Part shown: positions 45,474-53,704 of the stretch, one piece after another
How positions within the stretch are numbered: position 1 is the first letter of the stretch
How the letters are laid out: each line of letters begins with the position of its first letter
NCBI RefSeq assembly: GCF_019703855.1
Contig: NZ_AP024086.1
Coordinates: 3,616,501 to 3,680,500, forward strand
DNA: 64,000 nt
Reading direction: 5' to 3'
Origin: Desulfomarina profundi
Lineage (GTDB): Bacteria > Desulfobacterota > Desulfobulbia > Desulfobulbales > Desulfocapsaceae
Notes under the pieces: generated by a model
Databases searched by the model: none
What the model was told of the DNA's origin: nothing
What the model saw: only the letters and a program-made list of their open reading frames with translations
Position numbers and translations under genes: made by a program

Positions 45474-45784
45474 CTTTTTTACTCCACTGCAATAGAATAA
45501 AAACCTTCCATCTTAGGAAAAATCTGTCTGCCCCCCTCTGCAGGCGTTCCTGCCATGGTTGGAATTTTCATAACTCTGTTATATCCAAACGGCATAAGCG
45601 GCCGATCTTTTGATTCGGCCATGCCGGTTTATCCTAGTTTACCCCACCTTCTCCAGCAATACTTTTTTTGATTGAGCAGAAAACTCAGCAATGCCTGGAA
45701 TTAACGGGGAAACACTGGACATTCCATACAAGACCACTACAATTATAGGAACATTCATCAGAAGATACTCTGAAGGTACACACC
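45474..45784. other. Gap carrying a family 2 repeat and the DASS promoter region
   Basis: Holds the family 2 copy at 45512-45634. The remaining ~150 bp before 45785 contain no recognisable gene; a GAAGGTAC just before the ATG is a weak RBS. Confidence 0.5.
45512..45634 (-). repeat. Dispersed repeat family 2, copy f
   Basis: Minus-strand reading: GATAAACCGGCATGGCCGAA, ATAACAGAGTTATGAAAATT, CCAACCATGGCAGGAACGCC and CAGATTTTTCCTAAGATGG. Closest to copy e (35921-36057), sharing the extra GGCATAAGCGG-type segment and the GGCAGGAACGCC region. Confidence 0.7.
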
Positions 45785-47559
45785 ATGGATATCTGGATTC
45801 TCTCTACAATACTGCTCCTGACTCTTTATCTTCTTATCACTGAAATAATATCCGTGGACCTTACGGCCATCGGTATAATGGTTGTTCTGGTAGTCAGTAG
45901 AATACTCACCCCCAGGAAGCTGTGGCGGGTTTTGCAAACCCTGCAGTTATTACTGTCGGTGCAATGTTTGTTGTTTCCAAAGGGATGATCCGTACCGGGG
46001 GTGTTGAATTTCTTGGCAGAAAAATCATTCAATTTTCCCGGGGAAATCCGCAACTTGCCCTCTTAATCATCCTGCTTTCCGTTGCCCTGGCTTCCGGGTT
46101 TATCAATAACACACCGGTAGTTATCCTCTTTATCCCGGTCATCATGACCATGTGTTGCGAGTTTGGTCTCAGCCCGTCCAAATATCTTATTCCAGTTTCC
46201 TATGCCTCCATCCTGGCCGGAACCTGTACACTGATCGGAACTTCAACCAATATCATTATCAGTGACCTCAGTGTCAGTTATGGTTATGACGGTCTGTCGA
46301 TGTTCGAACTCGGTTTTTTAGGTGTACCCATTGCCATATGCGGTATTGTTTTCATTTTTTTTATGGCCCCCCGGGTTCTGCCTGCCCTTTCCAACCCCAT
46401 CTGCAGACTGCAGGACAGTGACCACCGTCAGTATCTGGCAGAACTGCGTATCCCCCACACCAGTCCACTCGTGGGAAAATCTCCTGCCGAAATCTTCAAA
46501 AAACAGTATCCGGCCCTGCAAGTTGTGGAACTTGTCAGTAAATCCAGGATCTACCACCCGGGCAGGGACAGGATGACAATTAATGGTGGAGATATCCTGC
46601 TGGTGAAGGGATCATTAAATGATCTTGTGGAGATCCTCCACCGGGAAAATGTTGAACTGCCCTCTTCCGAAAGCGGTCTTATCCTCGGGGCCCAGAAGGA
46701 TGCTCCTATCGTTGTTGAACTGATTATTTCCCCCCATTCCTCAGTAAGGGGGCAGCGGCTGGAACGAACAGATCTGGCCCGGGATCCGGATATCAATATT
46801 ATTGCCGTCAAACGCAGCAATCTCCATATTTCCGAAAAACAAATCCATGATGTCAGATTGCAGACAGGAGATATTCTCCTTATCTGGTGCCAAGACAGCA
46901 AACTCGCTTCTCTCCGGTCCGGAACGGATTTTATTGTAATAGAAGATGTCTACGAGGAATTAATCCACAAAAGAAAAGCATGGTGGTCCATAATAAATTT
47001 TTTCTGCATGGTGGGCACAGCTACCCTGGGAATTGCAGACATCATGACGTGCTCCCTGACCGCAGCCTTTCTCATGATCATTACCGGCTGCCTGCAGATG
47101 CGGGACGGCTACCGGGCCCTGCAGGGGGATGTGCTCATCCTTATCGCCGGCACAATAGCCCTGGGTACCGCCATGCAGAAAACCGGGGCCAGCCAGCTGT
47201 ATGCTGAGTCTTTCCTGGCCATTTTTTCCGGTTTTTCTCCGACCGTTATCCTGGGAGCCGTCATCCTGCTGACCAGTATCAGTACCCAGCTCTTGAGCAA
47301 CAACGCAACCGCGGTACTGCTGCTGCCAATCGCCCTTTCAACGGCAGCAGGAATCGGGGTAGATCCCAAACCATTTATCGTCGGTATCTGTTTCGGGGCC
47401 AGCGCCTGCTTCGCCACTCCCATGGGGTACCAGACCAACCTGATGGTTTACGGACCTGGAGGGTACAGATTTATGGACTACCTGAAGCTGGGTATCCCGC
47501 TGAACGTATTTGTTGTTGCCGCTTCAACCCTGTTCATACCCCTTGTCTGGCCGTTTTAG
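45785..47559 (+). pseudogene. SLC13/DASS-type anion transporter with two RCK_C (TrkA_C) domains, frameshifted near the N-terminus
   Basis: The first frame (from ATG 45785) gives D-I-W-I-L-S-T-I-L-L-L-T-L-Y and V-V-S-R-I-L-T-P. The rest, in another frame, resumes with V-A-G-F-A-N-P-A-V-I-T-V-G-A-M-F. They meet at CCCCC (45909-45913); a sixth C restores T-P-Q-E-A-V-A-G-F-A-N-P. The rest shows about 11 helices with N-N-T-P-V-V and S-N-N-A-T-A motifs, interrupted by a cytoplasmic part of two TrkA_C-like domains (L-V-G-K-S-P-A-E; S-V-R-G-Q-R-L-E-R). Such SAC1-type carriers import sulfate or dicarboxylates with Na+. Length when repaired is ~591 residues, normal for the type. Confidence 0.85.
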
Positions 47560-47625
47560 TGTTTGTGACAGCCCGTGTTTCTGGTTACCCATGGAATGCA
47601 ACCGACTTGACGATGCACATGTTTT

Positions 47626-47686
47626 GTAACTGGTCACAGGATTTGTAACTCCGTGTTTTTATCCATATTAAACCTGTAAGTGATCT
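47626..47686 (+). repeat. Family 4 element remnant with its conserved flank
   Basis: GTAACTGGTCACAGGATTTG, TAACTCCGTGTTTTTAT and CCTGTAAGTGATCTG match the minus strand of 26478-26540 in the same order; the palindrome core is absent. Confidence 0.6.
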
Positions 47687-47703
47687 GGCTGAGTTCCACG
47701 CAA

Positions 47704-48372
47704 TCAGGATTTTATTTCGGCAATAAATTTATTTGAAGATTCTATGGCATGGTTCATCTTGCTGATGAGGTTTTCTATCTCACCTTTAAGATTGGCAAAT
47801 TCACCATGGAGTGAACCAATTGCCTGGGCATTGAGATTGTGCTTCAGAAAAAGAACATTATCTCGGAAAATTGCAAGCACCGGCTCCATACTGGCTTCCG
47901 CCTTACGCATACTCCTCAACATTTCCCTGTATTTTTGACGCGTTTTGGTCAACTGTTCCTTGCTTGACCGCCGAAGTTCCCTGCTCTTATAAAGAGCCAG
48001 CTCTTCCTCCCATTCATTAAAGAGTGCATCAGCCACATCTTCAATTTTTTCTATCCTGGACGAGACCTTTTCAGCAATATCTTCACTGGCCTCGTATTCG
48101 CGGTTGAGATTGTTGTAGGCCTTTTTCAGATCAGTCTCCTTCAGCTTGACCACGGAATCAAACTGCTCCAGGGCCGATTTAAACTGTTCCTGGGCCGCAG
48201 CCTGGGTATCCCTTGCGGCCTTTACCCGATCCACCATAATATCCCGCTTATGGATACCCACTTTCTCCATGGCGGCATAATATGGTTTCGAACAACCACC
48301 AAGAAAGAGTCCAAAAAGTAAAGGGAGTATTACGATTATAGATTTTTCCATTTTACAGTACTGAGTTTTCAT
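47704..48372 (-). CDS. DUF2959 family lipoprotein with long coiled coil
   Basis: 222 residues. Signal peptide with lipobox L-F-L-G-G-C (Cys27), so probably lipidated. The rest is almost wholly helical and charged (K-A-A-R-D-T-Q-A-A-A-Q-E-Q-F-K, E-D-I-A-E-K-V-S-S-R-I-E), which fits the DUF2959 family, whose function is unknown. A second Met eight codons in is possible; 48372 is kept because a GGGGAAAA precedes it. Convergent with the DASS transporter. Confidence 0.85.
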   Translation of the reverse strand: MKTQYCKMEKSIIVILPLLFGLFLGGCSKPYYAAMEKVGIHKRDIMVDRVKAARDTQAAAQEQFKSALEQFDSVVKLKETDLKKAYNNLNREYEASEDIAEKVSSRIEKIEDVADALFNEWEEELALYKSRELRRSSKEQLTKTRQKYREMLRSMRKAEASMEPVLAIFRDNVLFLKHNLNAQAIGSLHGEFANLKGEIENLISKMNHAIESSNKFIAEIKS

Positions 48373-48470
48373 GTTTTCTGTTTTCCCCTGCAGGTTTTAA
48401 TGAAAAGAATTATAATTTATTAAGAATGTATCATACCCTTATTCTTTTTTTTACGCAAAACCACTTCCTT

Positions 48471-48572
48471 ATAAACCAGCATAGCCGAATTGACTGGCTC
48501 AGCGACAAAAAACGAATGAAAACCCGACTGCAGCAAAACAATCTTCAGAAGCGAAGTTTTCAGACAAAAAAA
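48471..48572 (+). repeat. Dispersed repeat family 2, copy g
   Basis: Plus-strand copy that aligns without gaps to the 93-bp array unit: ATAAACCAGCATAGCCGAAT, TGGCTCAGCGACAAAAAACG, CCGACTGCAGCAAAACAATC and GAAGTTTTCAGACAAAAA. It ends 3 bp before the ybaK ATG and occupies its expected RBS position. Confidence 0.8.
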
Positions 48573-48574
48573 CT

Positions 48575-49042
48575 ATGACACCGGCAATTAACCAGGTAAA
48601 AAAAGCACAAATCAAATACAGAATTCATAAATACACCCACTCCCCGACCAGCCAATCTTTCGGGGAAGAAGCCGCAGAAAAGCTTGGCATCTCTCCACAC
48701 CAGGTTTTTAAGACACTGGTTGTCAGCCTGGATAAAAACAAGCTTTGCGTAGCTGTTCTGCCGGTTTCATCCTTGTTAAGCTTTAAAAAAACAGCAAAAG
48801 CGGCAAAGTGTAAAAAATGTACCATGGCTGAAAAACCCCTGGTGGAAAAAACAACAGGATATGTGGCCGGTGGAATCAGTCCCCTGGGACAGAAAAAAAA
48901 ACTGCCTGCATTTATTGACATTTCAGCACGAGAATTCAGTACAATCTATATCAGTGCCGGCCGCAGGGGCCTGGAAATTGAACTGGCTCCCGAAGATCTG
49001 GCGATTCTGGCAGAAGCAGACTTTGCCCCCCTCTGCCAATAG
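48575..49042 (+). CDS. ybaK: Cys-tRNA(Pro)/Cys-tRNA(Cys) deacylase, YbaK/EbsC family
   Basis: 155 residues, normal family length. H-K-Y-T-H-S-P-T at the start, E-E-A-A-E-K-L-G-I-S-P-H-Q-V-F-K-T-L-V, then G-Y-V-A-G-G-I-S-P-L-G-Q-K-K-K-L-P (the conserved V-x-G-G-I-S-P-L-G-x-x-K) and A-G-R-R-G-L-E-I. It hydrolyses mischarged Cys-tRNA(Pro). It has no visible Shine-Dalgarno because a family 2 repeat directly abuts the ATG, so translation may be weak or the repeat may supply the start region. Confidence 0.93.
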   Translation: MTPAINQVKKAQIKYRIHKYTHSPTSQSFGEEAAEKLGISPHQVFKTLVVSLDKNKLCVAVLPVSSLLSFKKTAKAAKCKKCTMAEKPLVEKTTGYVAGGISPLGQKKKLPAFIDISAREFSTIYISAGRRGLEIELAPEDLAILAEADFAPLCQ

Positions 49043-49239
49043 CCTGAATTTTATAGACAAAGCCCGGCTTTCGGTATTGAACTCAGCAGGCAGGGAAAAA
49101 AGATCATTTTGATTGTAAGAAAAATTTCACACCGACACCCCGAATCGATATAATAAAACATGAACTTACCTTCTCTGCCGTGGGAAGCAGGGATCCAGCG
49201 GGCTGAACCCGTCAATCTATTCGTCGAGGGGTACCGACA

Positions 49240-50193
49240 TTGCCACTGAAACTTTTCCAGAAAATTCGAAACCATGCCGCCATTGCAACAGGGAACTTCA
49301 ACATCCTTTTCAAGGATATAGAAATTACCCCCCTGCCTGCAGCCAGCGCCAGGCTCCTGGAGGAAATCAACAGGACAGAGGTCGATATGGAGCAGATATC
49401 CCGTCTCATCAGTGCAATGCCGGAGGTCTCCGCCCAGGTTATCAAAACCGTTAATTCTTCCCTGTTCAGCCTGCGCTCACCTGTCTTATCGATCCAGCAT
49501 GCCGTGAGTCTGCTGGGTCTTGACCATATCCGTTCAATAACCCTTTCTTTTGCTGCGGTTAACTCCGTTCCCAGACCCCAAAATGCCCTTTTCAACCACC
49601 AGGCCTTCTGGAGCGATTCCCTTGTCCGCGCCCTTATCGCCCGTGGCTTTGCCCGTTACCACTGCCCGGAAGAATGTGATGATGCCTTTACAGCCATGCT
49701 GATCGCCGATGTGGCACTGCCCATCCTTCTTGGCAGCTGGACGGAATATTATGAACCAGTCGTGCAGAAATGGCTTGAATCCGATGAACGGTTGTCCGAA
49801 ATAGAGCAGCACCATTTCGGCTGGAACCATGCCCAGGCAGGTGCATGGATCCTCCAGCACTGGAAATTTCCCGAACAACTGATCTGTTTTGTCGGTATCC
49901 ATAATGCCAATCCTGACTGTATTGAAGAATTACAGCTGGAAAACAGTATTGCCCTGCCACTTATGACAGCATCGATCCTTCCCAGCAGTCTCCACCCGGA
50001 AAATGGCAAGACGACTGCTTTTATCAGCGAGGCGGTACAGCGTTTCAATTTAAACGGTGATGAACTGGCTCAGCTTCTCCAGGAGGCCGAACACGGTTTT
50101 CTCGAAATCCATGAACTGCTCGGGCTTTGCCATGTAGGAGAACAACCAACCCTGAAAGCGGTGAAAAAAGCACTGACAGACCTGGAGAAATAG
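49240..50193 (+). CDS. HDOD-domain signalling protein
   Basis: 317 residues from TTG 49240, supported by GAGGGG 8 bases upstream. The HDOD domain (~25-215) starts I-T-P-L-P-A-A-S-A-R-L-L-E-E-I-N, has V-S-A-Q-V-I-K-T-V-N-S-S-L-F and S-I-Q-H-A-V-S-L-L-G-L-D-H-I-R, and carries H-F-G-W-N-H-A-Q-A-G. HDOD proteins lack HD phosphohydrolase activity and act as scaffolds in second-messenger and motility control. No GGDEF/EAL partner is fused. The HPP gene begins at the very next base after its stop. Confidence 0.92.
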   Translation: MPLKLFQKIRNHAAIATGNFNILFKDIEITPLPAASARLLEEINRTEVDMEQISRLISAMPEVSAQVIKTVNSSLFSLRSPVLSIQHAVSLLGLDHIRSITLSFAAVNSVPRPQNALFNHQAFWSDSLVRALIARGFARYHCPEECDDAFTAMLIADVALPILLGSWTEYYEPVVQKWLESDERLSEIEQHHFGWNHAQAGAWILQHWKFPEQLICFVGIHNANPDCIEELQLENSIALPLMTASILPSSLHPENGKTTAFISEAVQRFNLNGDELAQLLQEAEHGFLEIHELLGLCHVGEQPTLKAVKKALTDLEK

Positions 50194-50916
50194 ATGGAAA
50201 CACCGGGAAAGACAACCAGAACCCCGCAGGAAAGTACACTTTTTCGTGTTGTCCGGTTTTTCTCCAGATTGCAGCTCCACTACCTGCTGCCCCGTCTTCG
50301 TCACCCGGACCGCGTCGTTCGCCTCTTCGTTTTCATTGAGGGATCCCTCGCCCTGGGTGTTATTTCCGCTGCCGCTTATTTCACACAGTTTCCTCTTCTC
50401 TTCCCCCCCCTGGGGCCCTCCGCCTTTATCCTTTTCCGGATGCCCATGTCCGCCTCAGCAGCACCGCGCACAGTATTGCTTTCCCATCTGCTCGGCCTGT
50501 TTTCAGGGTTCGGAGCACTTGGGGCTGGCTACCTCTTCTTTTCTCCCGGAGCTGTCAATGGAACTGGTACGGTAACAACAAGCTCAATTATCATCCTCTC
50601 CCTCGCCATGGGCCTGTCAAGCCTTGCCATGATCTGGATGGAATGCAACCATCCTCCGGCCACAGCCACCGCTCTAATTGTGGCCATGGGAAATATTACC
50701 TCCCTGTCCCAGGTCGCAGGATTTATTGTTGCGGTTGTTCTCCTGATCAGTCTGGCTTTTCTTTTTAACCGTATTCTCGGAGGACTCCCCTATTCCTACT
50801 GGCGGCACGATCCGGAAATATCAGCCCATTACGGTACACTTGCCGGTATAACCAACCGCAGGCAGGGATACTGGCAACAGCTTACAGAAAAAATGTTCCA
50901 GTCAAAACTGCACTGA
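50194..50916 (+). CDS. HPP-family membrane protein
   Basis: 240 residues, ATG immediately after the HDOD stop, so coupled. Four to five helices (about 50-190) contain P-P-L-G-P-S-A-F-I-L-F and the family mark N-H-P-P-A-T-A-T-A. HPP proteins in cyanobacteria and plants transport nitrite; for bacteria like this one the function is uncertain. The coupling with an HDOD protein is notable but unexplained. Confidence 0.9.
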   Translation: METPGKTTRTPQESTLFRVVRFFSRLQLHYLLPRLRHPDRVVRLFVFIEGSLALGVISAAAYFTQFPLLFPPLGPSAFILFRMPMSASAAPRTVLLSHLLGLFSGFGALGAGYLFFSPGAVNGTGTVTTSSIIILSLAMGLSSLAMIWMECNHPPATATALIVAMGNITSLSQVAGFIVAVVLLISLAFLFNRILGGLPYSYWRHDPEISAHYGTLAGITNRRQGYWQQLTEKMFQSKLH

Positions 50917-51003
50917 ATACAAATTTATCACCAGTGATCATCAGGAAAAAAGGAAAACCGGCCCTGGATCACCCTTTTCATCTACAGGATACACTGGAGC
51001 AAA

Positions 51004-52232
51004 TCAGGATCGCCGTCTTAATTTCTGCAACAGTTCTTTCCCGGGAATACCATCTGCTTTTATACCGGCTTCCACCTGGTATTTTCGGATCGCTTTTCTT
51101 GATTCCCTTCCCAGGGAACCGTCAATTTCCCCCGTGTAATACCCCAATTTTTTCAGCCTCTCCTGCAGCTCAATTTTTTCATCAATATCGAGTGCTCCCG
51201 GCTTTCTCGGCCAGGATTGAACCATACCGTCACTTCCGGCAAGACGATCCGCAAGGAGGCCGACGGCAAGAGCATAAGCGTCAGCATTATTATACCTTTT
51301 TAATACAAAGAAATTTTTCAGCATCAGAAAAGCAGGACCATCAGCTCCTGTGAACAACTTCAGCACTGCTCTGTCTCCGGGACGGGGATATTTTTTCTTT
51401 CCGGGACGGACAAACCCAAGTTTTTCCCATTGCGCCAAGGTCTTGGTCTGTTCCTTGAATTGATATCCCCGGAAGGGATTAGTGTTTCATACCCCCATGT
51501 TTTTCCCGTTCGCCATCCATTTTTCCGTAACAGTGAGGCTGCGGTGGCAAGAGCATCGGGAATAGAATTCCAGATATCCCGGCGCCCGTTCCCATCCATA
51601 TCAATACCATAGGCAAGATAACTCGTGGGAATAAACTGGGTATGTCCCATTGCACCAGCCCAGGATCCAAGAAACTGCTCCCGGGAAATATCCCCATCCT
51701 GCAGAATCTGCAAGGCGGCGATTAATTGTTTCTCAGCAAAACGTCGCCGTTTTTTATCACTGTAAGCCAGAGTGGCCAGGGCACGTGGTATATAGTGAAG
51801 ACGATTCTTTTTTTTCAGAACCTCTCCATAGCTCGATTCCATCGACCAGATGGCAAGAATAATTGAGGATTCAACACCGAAACGCTTTTCAACAGTCTCC
51901 AGTGTTCCGGCATAGTAACGACCCATCCTCTTTCCTTTTCGTATTGTGAAAGGATTCACTCTTCCATCAATATAGTCCCATATTGCTGTTGTAAACTCAG
52001 GTTGATATCGGGCCTTTTCAAGAACAATCGGGTCAATTTCAGTCACCCCGGAGAATGCCTGTTCATAGGTTTTCTTCTTTATCCCACTCATGGAGGCAGT
52101 CAGGTAAAATCCGGAAATCCATGACTGAAACCCCGCGTCAGCTTTCACATTTTCAGTAAAAAGTCCTGAAATACACACAAAAACAGCTGTAATAACAATA
52201 ATTTTTCTAATTAAAACCAAATAATAATTCAC
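51004..52232 (-). pseudogene. mltB: Membrane-associated lytic murein transglycosylase B with peptidoglycan-binding domain, frameshifted
   Basis: The catalytic half (frame from 52232, GTG after GAGGGG) has a signal segment, W-S-M-E-S-S-Y-G (catalytic Glu), G-S-W-A-G-A-M-G-H-T-Q-F-I-P-T-S-Y and D-M-D-G-N-G-R-R-D, all SLT_2/MltB motifs. The end (to 51004, other frame) has L-A-Q-W-E-K-L-G-F and a PG-binding_1 domain (L-Q-E-R-L-K-K-L-G-Y-Y, G-S-L-G-R-E-S-R-K-A-I). They join at a CCCC run (51467-51470), where one more G in the coding sense reads P-S-G-Y-Q-F-K-E. It cleaves glycan strands to 1,6-anhydro-muropeptides. A probable error rather than decay. Confidence 0.85.
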
Positions 52233-52395
52233 AAGCCCCCTCTTCAGTTTTCCACACCACCACTCCATTTAGCAGATATGAAGAGAAATTCCCACCTAAA
52301 CCGGCATTCCCGTATTTCTAAAGAGGGTTATCCGGCAAGAAATGAACCCACAGGGTTGTTGACATGAAAAAGGGTATTGAGTATTCATCTCTTTT

Positions 52396-52857
52396 ATGGA
52401 TTTTTTACAATACATGGATCTTTCTCCAACCCTTCCCCTGCTTTTTACCCTCAGTTTTCTTGCGGCCACAGTTCTTCCCATCGGCTCGGAATGGCTGCTC
52501 ATCCTTTTGCTTATGAAAGGGCATCCTCCGGTTTTCACGGTATTAACTGCAACTTTTGGCAACTACCTGGGCGGTTGTACAACTTTTTTGATTGGAATTT
52601 GGGGTTCCGATATGATAATCAAAAAAATCCTGCGGTTGCAGACATCAGATCTCAACAGAGCAAAACAACTGTATGGGAAATATGGTTCCTGGTCCCTTCT
52701 CCTCTCCTGGCTGCCCATTGTCGGTGACCCTCTCTGTCTGCTTGCCGGAATTTTAAAGACCGGTTTTTTTCGGTTTTCTATCCTTGTTTTTTCCGGTAAG
52801 TTTCTACGGTATGCAACTCTTGCATATCTGGTTACGTCCGGTTCTGCAAGACAATAG
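52396..52857 (+). CDS. YqaA/DedA-like small membrane protein
   Basis: 153 residues with about four helices. G-S-E-W-L-L-I-L-L-L near 38, A-T-F-G-N-Y-L-G-G-C-T-T-F, Y-G-K-Y-G-S-W-S-L-L-L-S-W-L-P-I-V-G-D-P-L and A-G-I-L-K match YqaA, a short member of the VTT/DedA superfamily implicated in lipid flipping and envelope integrity. Stands alone. Specific substrate unknown. Confidence 0.88.
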   Translation: MDFLQYMDLSPTLPLLFTLSFLAATVLPIGSEWLLILLLMKGHPPVFTVLTATFGNYLGGCTTFLIGIWGSDMIIKKILRLQTSDLNRAKQLYGKYGSWSLLLSWLPIVGDPLCLLAGILKTGFFRFSILVFSGKFLRYATLAYLVTSGSARQ

Positions 52858-52946
52858 AATACCCGATTACACACAACACTCAATTTGACGCTTATCCCAC
52901 TTGGCTGAATTTCATGGGTAAAGAATAAAAAAGCTTTCTCACCGCT

Positions 52947-53660
52947 ATGAAAGAAAAGATATTGAAGACAGTCTACGAGATTTTTACAGTATGGAGCAAA
53001 GACTTTGATGTTGCCTGTCACCGTGGATGCTTTGTCTGCTGTACCCGAAATGTAACGATGACCGCGGTGGAGGGAGAACTGATTCTTCGATATATCCGCA
53101 AGAACAAAATGGAACATCAATTTGCTGAAAGACTGCAATCAGCCTCCCCCAAAAAACGCCCGAAGATGACAACCAACGATTTTGCCCGGGCCTGTCTTCA
53201 GGAAAAAATGTATGATTTCGAAGAACCTTCCCCGGAAGAAAAATGTCCTTTTCTGGAAGATAACCTCTGTATAATTTACCCGGTTCGACCTTTTGTCTGT
53301 CGAATGATGATATCCAGACACCAGTGTGCAAAAGGTCAGCCAGCGTCACTCTCGAACGATTACCTGGCAGCAGCAACCGCCGTCATGCAGATCATAGAAC
53401 ACCTGGGACAAAAGGAATACTGGGGCAATATGCTGGATGTCCTGCCGGCCCTTTGTGATATCAGTGAACATCACACCGTTGCATCCCACCTGGACAATGT
53501 TGTGATAATGGAAGCTCGAATGAGGACATTAACAGCAAAACCGCTTCCCGGGTTTCTTTTTACAGAGGAGGAGGAACAGACAGTTGCCCCTCTTCTGCAG
53601 ACGATTTTCAATACGGAAATCATGGGCAGACGCATTGAAGACATCCTGAACGGCCGATAA
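52947..53660 (+). CDS. YkgJ-like cysteine-cluster protein (putative metal-binding)
   Basis: 237 residues. Conserved cysteines occur as C-H-R-G-C-F-V-C-C (about 26-34), then C-P-F-L-E-D-N-L-C-I-I-Y-P-V-R-P-F-V-C-R and C near Q-C-A-K-G, the pattern of the YkgJ (zinc/iron-chelating) family. No signal peptide; cytoplasmic. Family function is poorly known; a redox-cluster or metal role is likely. The C-terminal 80 residues are not recognised. Confidence 0.85.
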   Translation: MKEKILKTVYEIFTVWSKDFDVACHRGCFVCCTRNVTMTAVEGELILRYIRKNKMEHQFAERLQSASPKKRPKMTTNDFARACLQEKMYDFEEPSPEEKCPFLEDNLCIIYPVRPFVCRMMISRHQCAKGQPASLSNDYLAAATAVMQIIEHLGQKEYWGNMLDVLPALCDISEHHTVASHLDNVVIMEARMRTLTAKPLPGFLFTEEEEQTVAPLLQTIFNTEIMGRRIEDILNGR

Positions 53661-53704
53661 CTCCCTCAGTCTTTCCCTTACTACTCTTCATCCAGAACTT
53701 ACGG

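Noticed and set aside
52293-52360. Another family 2 copy (CTAAACCGGCATTCCCG)
   Set aside because: Only the first ~12 bases match; the rest does not follow the family order convincingly.
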